A stretch of 64,000 nucleotides of DNA from assembly GCA_963835135.1 (NCBI GenBank), contig CAWIEF010000004.1:62001-126000 (forward strand), in the 5' to 3' direction. Numbering within the stretch: the first letter of the stretch is position 1; each line of letters opens with the position of its first letter. The notes beneath the pieces are model-generated. The model did no database searches, was not told where the DNA came from, and saw nothing but the letters and a program-made list of their open reading frames with translations. Positions 1 to 8,609 of this stretch are shown piece by piece. Source of the stretch: JAVVHH01 sp963835135 (lineage in GTDB: Bacteria; Pseudomonadota; Alphaproteobacteria; Acetobacterales; Acetobacteraceae). Made by a program: the position numbers and the translations under genes.

Positions 1-925
1 GAAGCTGAAGCGTTCCCCCGGCGCGCTCGAGGATGCCGCAGATGGCGCGGCCCAGCGGCTCCTGCCCGGCGCCCCGCAGCCCGGCGAACCCGACGATCTC
101 GCCCGGCCGCACCGCAAAGCTGATCGGCCCCGCATCCTCGGTGACGACGTCGTCGCCGGCCAGCAGCGCCGTCGCCACGTCCACCGGTCGGCGGCGCGCG
201 AGCCCGAGCGGCGTGCGGCCGACGATCAACTCAACCAGTTCGCCCGGCGTCGTATCGGCAACGGCCCGCGTCGCGACCCGGCGGCCGTCACGCATCACCG
301 TCACCCGGTCGGCGATGCGGAACACCTCGTCCAAGCGATGGCTGACATACACCATGCCACCGCCGGCCGCGCGCAGCCGCTCCAGCACGGCGAACAGACG
401 TCCGACCTCGGCCGCGGGCAGGCTGGCGGTCGGTTCGTCGAGCACGATCGCCTCGGCCGCCGTGGCCAGCGCCCGGGCGATCGCGACGACGGACTTGTCC
501 GTGCGGGACAGGTCGGCGACCGCAGTCGCCGGGTCAATCGGGCAGCCGACTTGGGCCAGCGCGCGCTGGGCCTGAGCGGTCACCGCGGGCCAATCGACCA
601 GGCGCAGGCGCGTGCGCGGGTAGCCGGCCGCCAGGGCGATGTTCTCCGCCACGCTCATCCACTCGACCAGCCCGAGATCCTGATGAATGAACGCGACCGG
701 CAGCCGGTCCGACGTCGGATCGACGACCATGCCCCGCACCCGGACCTCGCCGGCATCGGCGCGGTGGATCCCGGCGAGCACCTTGATGAGGGTCGACTTC
801 CCCGCCCCGTTGCCACCCAGCAGGGCGTGCACCTCGCCAGGCCGCACGTCGAACTCGACCCCGTCCACCGCGCGCGTGCCGCCGAAGGCTTTGACGATGC
901 CCGACATGCCGATGATGGGCTGCAC
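1..925 (-). CDS. Sugar-type ABC transporter ATP-binding protein (RbsA/MglA-like), C-terminus beyond window
   Basis: Energises uptake of a sugar or related solute at the cytoplasmic face of the inner membrane. Reading inward from 925, the first nucleotide-binding domain shows Walker A GGNGAGKST, a degenerate signature LSRTDKSVVAIARAL and Walker B IVLDEPTASL. A second domain with the altered P-loop GLRGAGQEPLGRA begins near 120 and runs off the window, so this is the two-domain architecture of simple-sugar importers. I chose a GTG start at 925 because GGGAGG precedes it at good spacing; an in-frame ATG lies six codons later. The MBL hydrolase gene is upstream on the same strand, 82 bases away. 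Substrate is not deducible; permease and binding protein are not in view. Confidence 0.85.
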   Translation of the reverse strand, partial: MQPIIGMSGIVKAFGGTRAVDGVEFDVRPGEVHALLGGNGAGKSTLIKVLAGIHRADAGEVRVRGMVVDPTSDRLPVAFIHQDLGLVEWMSVAENIALAAGYPRTRLRLVDWPAVTAQAQRALAQVGCPIDPATAVADLSRTDKSVVAIARALATAAEAIVLDEPTASLPAAEVGRLFAVLERLRAAGGGMVYVSHRLDEVFRIADRVTVMRDGRRVATRAVADTTPGELVELIVGRTPLGLARRRPVDVATALLAGDDVVTEDAGPISFAVRPGEIVGFAGLRGAGQEPLGRAICGILERAGGTLQL

Positions 926-1007
926 GAAATCCTCCCCCGGGCCGTGTTGCAGCCTTGGCGGCACGCTGGGCGAATTTCAAACCGACATCAAGGACTATGC
1001 ATTTTCC

Positions 1008-1763
1008 TCACACCGCGAGATTGATCGTCGTGACCTGCTCCAGATCTTCGCCGAACCAGGCATGGATCGCCCCCTGGCGTGCACCGATGACGCGCACCGC
1101 TCCGTCGTCCTGCATCAGTGGCAGGTCGTGACCGGGGATGACCATCGTGCCCGGGCGCTCGCGCCATAGCCGCCAGATCAGCGCGAGCGACGCCGCGCTC
1201 AGGGCCGGATCGATCGTCATGTCGGTGGTGCCCGAAACCAGCTCCGCCCGGTTCTTGGCGGCGTCGCCGGTGAAGATGATGTCGTGCTCCTGGCCCCGCA
1301 GCACGAAGATTAGACAGCCCGGCGTGTGCCCCGGCGCGACATGGGCGGTGATCCCCGGCAACGCCTCGTCCCCGTCGCCCAACCGCCGTACGGTCGGCCA
1401 CCGGTCGAGCTCACGGACGTATAGCTCGGGCACCGAGGTGATGCCCCAAGGCTCCTGCACCGCCCAGGCCAGCTCCTCCCGCCCGATCGCGATCGTCGCC
1501 TGCCCGAACATGGTCCAGTTCACCGAATGGTCCCAATGCGCATGCGTCAGCAAAACGTCGGTCACGTCGCCCGGCGCCAGCCCGTGCGCGGCGAGATGGG
1601 CGATCAGCGCGCGGCGGATCCCGAACGAACCGACGTCCACCAGGCCGATCCGCCCATGCCCGCGCAGCAGCACGATCGTGCTCCACCCCAGCAGGCCATG
1701 GCAGACGGTCTTGCCGGGATACCCTTGGACGAGAATGTCGACCGTATAGCCCGCGAGTTTCAT
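1008..1763 (-). CDS. MBL-fold metallo-hydrolase
   Basis: Metallo-beta-lactamase-fold hydrolase of 251 residues. The metal-binding series is visible in order: THAHWDHS (HxHxDH) near residue 75, PGHTPG near 140, FTGDAA near 160 and IPGHD near 205. No signal peptide is seen, so it is probably cytoplasmic. The family includes lactonases, thioesterase-like and glyoxalase II-like enzymes; the length and the late GHD motif resemble N-acyl-homoserine-lactonase-like members, but the substrate cannot be read from sequence. It lies upstream of, and in the same direction as, the sugar-type ABC ATPase, and may be co-transcribed with it. The start ATG is followed by a typical beta-lactamase-fold N-terminus. 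Confidence 0.85.
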   Translation of the reverse strand: MKLAGYTVDILVQGYPGKTVCHGLLGWSTIVLLRGHGRIGLVDVGSFGIRRALIAHLAAHGLAPGDVTDVLLTHAHWDHSVNWTMFGQATIAIGREELAWAVQEPWGITSVPELYVRELDRWPTVRRLGDGDEALPGITAHVAPGHTPGCLIFVLRGQEHDIIFTGDAAKNRAELVSGTTDMTIDPALSAASLALIWRLWRERPGTMVIPGHDLPLMQDDGAVRVIGARQGAIHAWFGEDLEQVTTINLAV

Positions 1764-1889
1764 GCGCCCTCCCGGCGGTTTGCGTCACCTTACCATCGTA
1801 GATGTCCGACGTCCTTCCGCCTTGCCCAGCGGAGAGGAACGATGGTTAGGTGCGCGACGCGGACGAAGATCCGTTCAGGAGGAAAATCG

Positions 1890-3137
1890 ATGACGTCCAG
1901 ACGCTTGTTTGCGTTCGGCCTGACGGTGCTGATCGCCGCAGCCGCCCCGGCCCGGGCGCAAGAGCCCGTGCGGATCGGCGCCGTATTCCCTCTGACCGGC
2001 CCGGCCGCCTCCGAAGGCACGGCGCTCCGCGACGCCGCCGAGGTCGCGGCCGACATCATCAACAACCCGCATCCGGAGCTCGCCGCCCTGCCGCTCGGCG
2101 CCGGCGCCGGCCTGCCAGGACTGGGCGGGCGCAAGGTGGCCCTCGTGTTCGGCGACCATCAGGGCAGCCCGGCCACCGCGCAAAGCCAGGTCTTGCGGCT
2201 GGTCACCCAAGAAAAGGTCGTCGCCATGACCGGCGCCTACCAATCGAGCGCGACCCTGACCGCGAGCGCCATCGCCGAACGCTACGGCGTCCCGTTCGTC
2301 TCCGGCAAGTCGACCGCGCCGAGCCTGACCGAGCGCAACTTCAAGTGGTTCTTCCGCACCACCCCGATCGGCGGCGACTTCGGCGAAGCCTACGCGCTGT
2401 TCCTCGACCAGCAGAAAGCCAAGGGCATGGCCGCGCCCACCGTCGCGCTGATCAACGAGAACACCGAATACGGCACCTCGGTCGGCGACGCGATCGTCAA
2501 GGCGCTCGCCGGGCACGGCTACAAGGTCGACCTGCGCATCCCCTACGCCGCCGCCAGCACCGATGTCAGCGCCCAAGTGCTGCAGCTCAAGCAGGCCAAT
2601 CCCAGCGTCGCGATCTTCGTCAGCTATACGTCCGATGCCATCCTGTTCACCAAGACGATGCACACGCTTGACTGGAAGCCCGCGATCCTGATCGGCGACG
2701 ATTCCGGCTTCTCCGATACGGCCTACATCGCCGCCGTCAGCGACTTGGCCCAGGGCATCATCGACCGCGCGTCATGGGACATCGGCAAGCCCGGCAGCCT
2801 CTCCTATGCCGTCAACGAGCTGTTCAAGAAACGTACGGGCCGCGACATGAGCGACACGGCCGCCCGCGGCATGCAGGGGTTCTTCGTGCTCTGCGACGCC
2901 ATCAACCGCGCCGGGTCGACCGATCCGGCCAAGATCCAGGCCGCGCTGAAAGCGACCGACCTCAAGCCGAACCAGCTTTTCGTCGCCTATAACGGCGTGC
3001 GCTTCAACGCCCAGGGGCAGAACGAGCTGGGGTCGACGTTGCTCGTGCAGTTGGTCGGCAAGGACTACGTCCCGATCTGGCCGGATGCCAGCGCGACGAC
3101 GGCCTCGAAGCTGCCGTTCGTGGGCTGGGGAAACTAG
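1890..3137 (+). CDS. Branched-chain amino-acid type ABC substrate-binding protein
   Basis: Periplasmic ligand-binding protein (Peripla_BP_6/LivK-like, 415 residues) that would deliver a solute to the permeases encoded just downstream. An N-terminal signal peptide ends around ARAQEP, followed by the family-typical opening VRIGAVFPLTGPAA. The ATG at 1890 is chosen because CAGGAGG lies at ideal spacing and the signal peptide starts there; the longer open frame upstream is non-coding. It is the first gene of a Liv-type operon (binding protein, LivH, LivM, LivG, LivF). Divergent from the MBL gene; the 126-base gap should hold both promoters. Family members bind amino acids, amides, aromatic acids or short-chain compounds, so the ligand is open. 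Confidence 0.9.
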   Translation: MTSRRLFAFGLTVLIAAAAPARAQEPVRIGAVFPLTGPAASEGTALRDAAEVAADIINNPHPELAALPLGAGAGLPGLGGRKVALVFGDHQGSPATAQSQVLRLVTQEKVVAMTGAYQSSATLTASAIAERYGVPFVSGKSTAPSLTERNFKWFFRTTPIGGDFGEAYALFLDQQKAKGMAAPTVALINENTEYGTSVGDAIVKALAGHGYKVDLRIPYAAASTDVSAQVLQLKQANPSVAIFVSYTSDAILFTKTMHTLDWKPAILIGDDSGFSDTAYIAAVSDLAQGIIDRASWDIGKPGSLSYAVNELFKKRTGRDMSDTAARGMQGFFVLCDAINRAGSTDPAKIQAALKATDLKPNQLFVAYNGVRFNAQGQNELGSTLLVQLVGKDYVPIWPDASATTASKLPFVGWGN

Positions 3138-3147
3138 CCTAGAGGCT

Positions 3148-3266
3148 GAAAACCCTAATGGTGAGCAGCTGGCGGTGAGTGCCGAGCAACGAAGCGGAGC
3201 GGACGTGAGGTCCGTGAGTATCGAAGCGCAGGCAGTCGCCGTCAGATGGCCGCCAGCGGGGTTTTC
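3148..3266 (+). promoter_or_regulatory. Self-complementary leader overlapping the permease start; candidate cis-regulatory RNA or palindromic repeat
   Basis: Between the binding-protein gene and the LivH-like gene the sequence can fold in two mutually exclusive ways. Helix B pairs 3169-3183 with 3231-3245 (15 positions, two G-U wobbles, one mismatch) and ends directly before the ATG at 3246, leaving the start free. Helix A pairs 3168-3175 with 3250-3257 (8 perfect pairs), and 3148-3155 pairs with 3259-3266 (8 perfect pairs), burying the start codon region. Inside sits a small hairpin, CGGAC/GTCCG, at 3200-3214. The alternative pairing is seen directly; a regulatory role is inference, and a REP-like palindromic repeat is an equally possible origin. 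Confidence 0.45.
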
Positions 3267-4127
3267 CGGTTGATCCTTCTCCAGGTCATCGTCAGCGGGC
3301 TGCTGATCGGCGCCGTCTATGCGCTGTTCTCATCCGGTCTGACGCTGATCTGGGGCATGATGAACGTCGTCAACTTCGCCCATGGCGACTTCGTCATGCT
3401 CGGCATGTATGTGGCGTTCTTTGCCTTCACCCTGCTGGGCGTGGGGCCGGTGCTGTCCGTGCCACTGGCCGCCGTGCTCCTGGGCCTCCTGGGAGCGGCA
3501 GCGTATTTCGCGCTTATAAAACATGTGATGCGCGGGCCGATGCTGGCGCAGATCCTGTCCACCTTCGGGTTGGCGCTGCTCCTGCGCTACGGCGCGTTCT
3601 GGGCGTTCTCGGCCAACTTCGTCACCTTGCCCGACCAGCTCGTCGGCGGCACGTTCGTGCTGGGCGGCATACGAATCGAAGCGGCACGCTTGCTCGCCGG
3701 GCTGGTCGCGCTGCTGCTGACGGTGGGCATGCACCTCATGCTGACGCGCACGGGGTTGGGCAGCCGGCTGCTTGCGGTGTCGGAAGACCGATCGGCCGCG
3801 ATGCTGGTCGGCATCAGGCCGGACCCGATGCAGGCGCTCGCCTGGGCGATGGCCGGCGCGAGCACCGGGATCGCCGGAGCGCTGATCGCATTGTTCTTTT
3901 ATATCTCTCCGACGGTGGGCGAAGGGTTGACGCTGATCGCCTTCGTGACCGTCAGCCTCGGCGGCTTCGGCAGCGTGCCGGGGGCCCTGCTCGCCGGATT
4001 GCTGATCGGCGTGGTGCAGGCGCTCTCGGCGTTCTGGATCGGCGCGGTGTTCCAGGATGCGGTGATCTATGCCCTGTTCCTGCTCGTGCTGTGGGTCAGG
4101 CCGCAGGGCTTGCTGGGGCGCGCATGA
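3246..4127 (+). CDS. Branched-chain amino-acid type ABC permease (LivH family)
   Basis: Inner-membrane permease of 293 residues that would pair with the LivM-like subunit encoded next. Hydrophobic segments run through nearly the whole length. The LivH hallmarks are present: GLTLIWGMMNVVNFAHGDF near residue 35, and the cytoplasmic loop TGLGSRLLAVSEDRSAAMLVGI near 170 that docks with the ATPases. The ATG at 3246 lies inside the pairing element described at 3148-3266 and has no strong Shine-Dalgarno sequence, which fits the idea that its initiation is structurally controlled. Its last codons overlap the next gene by ATGA. Confidence 0.92.
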   Translation: MAASGVFRLILLQVIVSGLLIGAVYALFSSGLTLIWGMMNVVNFAHGDFVMLGMYVAFFAFTLLGVGPVLSVPLAAVLLGLLGAAAYFALIKHVMRGPMLAQILSTFGLALLLRYGAFWAFSANFVTLPDQLVGGTFVLGGIRIEAARLLAGLVALLLTVGMHLMLTRTGLGSRLLAVSEDRSAAMLVGIRPDPMQALAWAMAGASTGIAGALIALFFYISPTVGEGLTLIAFVTVSLGGFGSVPGALLAGLLIGVVQALSAFWIGAVFQDAVIYALFLLVLWVRPQGLLGRA

Positions 4128-5074
4128 GGCGGACGGCGCTGACTGGGCTGGCCGTGCTCGTAGTGCTGGCAGTGCTGCCGCTGTTCCTGGCCGACGTGTT
4201 CTATCAGCGGGTGGCGGCCTTGGTCCTGCTCGGCGCCATCTCCGCCTCGGCCTGGAACCTGGTCGGCGGCTATGCCGGGCAGGTCTCGGTCGGCCACGCG
4301 ATGTTCTTCGGCGCCGGCGCCTATGCGTCGCTGCTGGTCTACACGCTGTTCGGGTGGCCGCCCGTGGCCGGAGTGCCGCTCGGCGTGGCGGCCAGCATGG
4401 TCCTGGCCACGGCGATCGGCATGCCGACGTTCCGCCTGCAGGGCCATTACTTCTCCATGGCGACCATCGCGGCGGCCGAGCTGGTCCGCATCCTGGTCAG
4501 CAATTTCCCGCTCCTGGGCGCTGCCGTCGGCCTCATGGGCCCCGCCGTGCCGCGCAGCCCGGCCGATCTGCAGTTCAACGATCCCCGCATCTACTACTGG
4601 ATCTTCCTCGGCGTGCTGACCGCGCTTCTCCTGCTTACGGCACTGATGGAACGGAGCCGCATGGGCTACTATCTGCGCGCTATCAACGGCAGCGAACGGG
4701 CGGCGCGCAGCCTCGGCGTGCCGGTGCGCCGCTTCAAGCTGTTCGCGCTGCTGCTGTCGGCCGGCTTCACCTCGGTGGCTGGGTCGCTCTACGCGCTCAT
4801 GGTCGGGTTCGCCGATCCGGACAGCGTGCTGGGCGTGCTGGTCTCGGTGCGGATGGTGATCATGGCCGCGCTGGGCGGGGCCGGGACGCTGTTCGGGCCG
4901 CTGGTCGGCGCCGCGATCCTGATCCCGCTCGAGGAGAGCACCAATGCCGCGTTCGGCGGGTCCGGCACCGGGATCACCTACGTGGTCTATGGCGCCGTGG
5001 TGATGCTGATCGCGCGCTTCCTGCCGGGCGGCCTGGCCGATCTCCTGCGCCGGCGGCACTCCCGTGCTGCTTGA
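4124..5074 (+). CDS. Branched-chain amino-acid type ABC permease (LivM family)
   Basis: Second inner-membrane permease of operon 1, 316 residues. It shows the LivM pattern: WNLVGGYAGQVSVGHAMFFG near residue 45, the LQGHYFSMATIAAAEL segment and the coupling loop YYLRAINGSERAARSLGV near 190. Start taken at ATG 4124, which forms an ATGA overlap with the LivH stop; an in-frame GTG 33 bases upstream would eat into LivH and is less likely. The next gene's GTG start lies 11 bases before this stop, so translation is coupled down the operon. Confidence 0.92.
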   Translation: MRRTALTGLAVLVVLAVLPLFLADVFYQRVAALVLLGAISASAWNLVGGYAGQVSVGHAMFFGAGAYASLLVYTLFGWPPVAGVPLGVAASMVLATAIGMPTFRLQGHYFSMATIAAAELVRILVSNFPLLGAAVGLMGPAVPRSPADLQFNDPRIYYWIFLGVLTALLLLTALMERSRMGYYLRAINGSERAARSLGVPVRRFKLFALLLSAGFTSVAGSLYALMVGFADPDSVLGVLVSVRMVIMAALGGAGTLFGPLVGAAILIPLEESTNAAFGGSGTGITYVVYGAVVMLIARFLPGGLADLLRRRHSRAA

Positions 5075-5798
5075 GGCCAGCGATCTGGTGCGTAGCTTCG
5101 GCGCCTTCCGCGCCGTCGACGGGGCGAGCCTGCAGGTCGGCAAGGGCGACGTAATCGGCCTGATCGGTCCCAACGGCGCCGGCAAGAGCACGTTCTTCAA
5201 CATGCTCGCTGGCGATCTGTCGGTGAGCTCGGGGCGCATCGCGTTTGACGGACACGACATCACCGGCGCCACGCCGGAGGTCCGGGCCCGGCTCGGGATC
5301 GCCCGCTCGTTCCAGGTCCCCGTCACGTTCGAGGACATGAGCGTGGCCGAGAACGTCCTGGTCGGCGCTTTCCTGCGCCACCCTGGCCGCGCCGCCGCAC
5401 AGCGCGCGGCGGACGAGGTGTTGGCGTTCACCGGCCTGGCGCACCTGTCGCGCAGCCCGGCCCGCGCGCTCGGCACGCCCGGCCGCAAGCGTCTCGAGAT
5501 CGCCCGCGCGCTGGCCACCCAACCGCGCCTGCTCCTGCTCGACGAGGCGCTGGCCGGGCTCAATCCCGTCGAGGTCCGCGACGCGATCGAGCTGGTGCGC
5601 CGCATCCAGGCGCGCGGCATCACGCTGGTCATCGTCGAACACATCATGGAGGTGATCCTCTCGCTGACGCGGCATGCTGTCGTGTTCCATCAGGGCCGGG
5701 TCATCGCGGCCGGTCCACCGCGGGACGTCGTGGCCGATCCGGCCGTGATCAGCGCCTATCTCGGCCGCAGCATGGCCAGGCGGCCGGCCACCCCATGA
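5064..5798 (+). CDS. Branched-chain amino-acid type ABC ATP-binding protein (LivG family)
   Basis: Cytoplasmic ATPase, 244 residues, powering the importer. Walker A GPNGAGKST near residue 33, Q-loop region ARSFQVPVTFEDMSV near 90, Walker B RLLLLDEALAGLNP near 165 and the switch histidine in IVEHIMEVI near 200. The ABC signature is atypical: where LivG proteins usually have LSYGQQRRLEIARAL, this one has LGTPGRKRLEIARAL, and the usual DEP after Walker B is DEA. GTG start at 5064 overlaps the LivM stop. A degenerate signature is known in a LivG subset; with LivF carrying an intact one, the pair may form an asymmetric ATPase with one weakened site. Confidence 0.92.
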   Translation: MLLEASDLVRSFGAFRAVDGASLQVGKGDVIGLIGPNGAGKSTFFNMLAGDLSVSSGRIAFDGHDITGATPEVRARLGIARSFQVPVTFEDMSVAENVLVGAFLRHPGRAAAQRAADEVLAFTGLAHLSRSPARALGTPGRKRLEIARALATQPRLLLLDEALAGLNPVEVRDAIELVRRIQARGITLVIVEHIMEVILSLTRHAVVFHQGRVIAAGPPRDVVADPAVISAYLGRSMARRPATP

Positions 5799-6511
5799 CA
5801 TCACCCGCCCTGAGCATCCGCAATCTGGCCGTGCGCTACGGCGACTTGGTCGGCGTCGCCGACGTGTCGCTCGACGTGCCGCAAGGGGGCGTGGTCGCGT
5901 TGATCGGCTCGAACGGCGCCGGTAAGACCACGACGCTGAACGCGATTGCGGGCTTGGTTCCGGTTGCGGCAGGGACCATAAGCTGGCAGGGGCAGGACAT
6001 CACCGGGCAGGCGGCCTATGTCGTGGTGCGCCATGGCCTGGCGCTCTCGCCCGAGGGCTGGCGGCTGTTCGTGGGCCAGACCGTGGAGCAGAACCTCCGC
6101 CTCGGGGCGACGGTGCTGGCGGACAAGGCCCGGCTGCCCGCGGTGCTGGACCAGGTTTTCACCCTGTTCCCGCGCTTGGCCGAGCGCCGCCGCCAATCTG
6201 CCGGCACGCTCTCCGGCGGGGAGCGGCAGATGCTGGCCATGGGCCGCGCGCTGATGTCGGAACCGCGCATGCTGCTGCTCGACGAGCCGAGCCTGGGCCT
6301 CGCCCCCGCGGTCGTCGAAACGCTCTACGAAACGCTGGCCCGGCTCCACCAGAACGGCATGACCCTGCTGCTGGCCGAACAATCGGTGGAACTCGCGCTC
6401 GAGATCTCCCAGCACGCCTATGTGCTGCAAACCGGCAGGACCGTGCTCGACGGCCCGGCCGACGCGTTGGCGCAAGATCCGGAAGTGCAACGGATCTACC
6501 TGGGCCTTTGA
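5795..6511 (+). CDS. Branched-chain amino-acid type ABC ATP-binding protein (LivF family)
   Basis: Second ATPase of the importer, 238 residues. Walker A GSNGAGKTTT near residue 38, the LivF-type SPEGWRLFVGQTV segment near 88, a canonical signature LSGGERQMLAMGRAL near 137, Walker B MLLLDEPSLGLAP near 160 and LLAEQSVELAL near 195. Its ATG overlaps the LivG stop by ATGA. It closes operon 1; the following gene converges from the other strand after only 15 bases. Confidence 0.93.
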   Translation: MTSPALSIRNLAVRYGDLVGVADVSLDVPQGGVVALIGSNGAGKTTTLNAIAGLVPVAAGTISWQGQDITGQAAYVVVRHGLALSPEGWRLFVGQTVEQNLRLGATVLADKARLPAVLDQVFTLFPRLAERRRQSAGTLSGGERQMLAMGRALMSEPRMLLLDEPSLGLAPAVVETLYETLARLHQNGMTLLLAEQSVELALEISQHAYVLQTGRTVLDGPADALAQDPEVQRIYLGL

Positions 6512-6526
6512 CCGCGCGAGCGGTCC

Positions 6527-7468
6527 TCACGGTCCCCCGGGTGCCGGGACGTCCTGTATCGGTCCGACCGGCACGATGCCCGTTGGATCGAGCCACGGAT
6601 GGCTGAGATAGTAGTGCCGCTTGATGTGCGTCAGATCGACCGTCCCCGCGACGCCGGGGACCGCGTAGAGCGCGCGGGTCAGGCGCAGGAGCCCGGGATA
6701 GTCGGCGAGCCGGCGGAGGTTGCACTTGAAGTGCCCGTGGTAGACGGCGTCGAACCGGATCAGCGTGGTGAACAGCCGCCAGTCGGCCTCCGTGATTGAA
6801 TCACCCGTCAGATAGGGCTGTCGCGAAAGCCGGGCGTCGAGCCAGTCGAGCGTGTCGAACAGGGCTGTTACGGCCGCCTCATGCGCCTCCTGCGTGGTGG
6901 CGAAGCCGGCGCGGTACACGCCGTTGTTGACGGTCGCGTAGATGCGTTCGTTGAGCGCGTCGATCTCGGCGCGCTTCTGTTCTGGATAGTAGTCGTCGCC
7001 CGTCGCACCGGCGGCGTCGAACTGGCGATTGAAGATGCGGATGATGTCGGCGGACTCGTTGCTGACGATGGTGTTCTCCACCGTATCCCAGAGCACTGGG
7101 ACGCTGACCCGGCCGGTATAGTCGGGCTGCGCGCGCGCGTAGATCTCGTGCAGCGCGTGCGCACCGGCTGGGTCTGGAACGACACCCTCGCCCGGCGCGA
7201 AGGTCCATCCCTGGTCGCCCATCAACCAGTGCGTGATCGACAGGCCGATATGGCGCTCCAAACCCTTCAAGCGCCGAAAGATGAGCGTGCGGTGCGCCCA
7301 GGGGCAGGCGAGCGAGGCGTAGAGATGGTAGCGCCCGGCTTGCGGCGGGAAACGGCCGCCAGGCTCGATTGTGTTGCGGAAGACCGACGACGGGCGCGCA
7401 AACGCGCCATCCTTCACCGGCGCGGCCGCCTCGGCGTTCGACCAACGGCCGTTGACCAGCTGACCCAT
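6527..7468 (-). CDS. Glutathione S-transferase, Xi class / glutathionyl-hydroquinone reductase-like
   Basis: A 313-residue protein matching the YqjG/PcpF/Ecm4 family, which reduces glutathionyl-hydroquinones with glutathione in the cytoplasm. The diagnostic catalytic motif LACPWAHRTLIFRRLKGLE lies near residues 50-70, with the active-site cysteine present. It also has VPVLWD, the glutathione-binding NESADIIRIFN (about residues 135-145) and a C-terminal helical domain with LTRALYAVPGVAGTVDL. Length fits the family (about 310-330). Convergent with operon 1. Its role in quinone or aromatic-compound detoxification is inferred from the family. Confidence 0.88.
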   Translation of the reverse strand: MGQLVNGRWSNAEAAAPVKDGAFARPSSVFRNTIEPGGRFPPQAGRYHLYASLACPWAHRTLIFRRLKGLERHIGLSITHWLMGDQGWTFAPGEGVVPDPAGAHALHEIYARAQPDYTGRVSVPVLWDTVENTIVSNESADIIRIFNRQFDAAGATGDDYYPEQKRAEIDALNERIYATVNNGVYRAGFATTQEAHEAAVTALFDTLDWLDARLSRQPYLTGDSITEADWRLFTTLIRFDAVYHGHFKCNLRRLADYPGLLRLTRALYAVPGVAGTVDLTHIKRHYYLSHPWLDPTGIVPVGPIQDVPAPGGP

Positions 7469-7542
7469 CAGGCGTGGCTCTCGAGGTCGCCGGAGATCAG
7501 GCTGGCCATCTTGTCTACTCCTTCAGCACGCCGTGGCGGGGG

Positions 7543-8594
7543 TCAAAAATGCAGCGAAATCTCCGTCATGCCAAAATCCTGGGATCGCGCATGGGCCGCA
7601 CGCAAGAAGGCGGCCGGGGCGAAATCCACATACGCTCCGGTGAGATCGAGGAACCTGTTCAAGTGCTACGTCGCTTCGACCTGCTGCTCGATGCCGGTGA
7701 AGCGCCGCGACGTGCCGTCCGGCGGGACGAGCGCGACTGTCGGCGCCGCGTAGAACGCGTCGCGCACGCTGTAGCGCCACAGCCCCTCGAGCGTGTAGTT
7801 TAGCGTGACGGCCTCGAGCGGATGCAAGCCGAGCGTAGCCCCAACCTGGACGAGGTTGGCCGGCGCCTCGATCGTGGCCTCCGTGGAGTAGGCGTAGTTC
7901 GGATACAGGGCGTTGAAGGTGTGGACGGTGCCGCTCGCGCCGCCCCCGCCGCTCAGGATGTCGGTCCGCAGGCCGAACCGAGGCGTCCACGGCAGCTTCG
8001 ACGTCCATCCGGCGTCCGCATGCGCGCCCCAGGCCACGACGGCTCGCTGCGCGAGCGTGCCCACCTGTCCGATGCCGCCGATCGAGCCGTCGAGGGCACC
8101 TTGCGATGCGAGCAGGCGCAGGCCGAGCGTGTGCGTCTGCTCCTTGCCCGACTGCGGATAGAAGCGAACGTTCGGCATCGTGTTGCCGTAATAGAACGCC
8201 GTGATGTTCAGAGGGGCGATCGGCGCTGGCGACGCCGCGACATGAACGCCCCAGAGCGTCTGGCCTCGGAGCGATCGATGTCGGTCGGCACCGGCTCCGG
8301 CGCACGTCCCGCCTCGGTCTCGTTGCCCAACTGAATGAAGACCTGCACGCCGTCGTAGTGGACATCGCCGAACAGCAGCAGCCGGTGCAGGTCATAGGCC
8401 GTCACGCCCCTGTTGCTGAAGCCGAGCAGCGTGTTGGCGCTGACTTCCACCCGCTCCCGCAGGTCGCCCCCGAACGAGATGTAGTCGGTGAACTCACGCG
8501 GCGATCGGACGACGGCATTCTGACGATGCGGCGCGACGGTGAAGGTGTTGATCAGCGTGAACACCTCGGCCGCATCGTCGATCATGGCGCGCAT
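7543..8594 (-). pseudogene. Alginate-export-family outer-membrane protein, decayed (deletion, frameshift and in-frame stop)
   Basis: Two adjacent frames and a tail together resemble an alginate_exp-type beta-barrel. The first part (8594 to about 8265) reads YISFGGDLRERVEV, LLLFGDVHYDGVQVFIQLG and PTDIDRSE. The frame then shifts, and GQTLWGVHVAASPAPI continues in another frame to 7669. In intact relatives roughly 80-100 residues separate DEDR and SGQALWGV, so an internal deletion probably caused the shift. An in-frame TAG (7666-7668) interrupts EAT*HLNRFLDLTGAYVDFAP exactly where relatives have Trp, and the frame then reads on to a TGA at 7543. The N-terminal signal peptide is also missing. 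No single product can be made. Confidence 0.8.
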
Positions 8595-8609
8595 GGCTAG
8601 CCTGACCGC

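Noticed and set aside
1527..1889. Upstream extension of the first Liv binding-protein frame
   Set aside because: It would run through the divergent promoter and the MBL gene; the signal peptide and ribosome-binding site place the start at 1890.
4067..5647. A 526-codon minus-strand open frame across livM and livG
   Set aside because: Antisense to two conserved transporter genes, low-complexity Arg/Ala/Gln composition, no ribosome-binding site.
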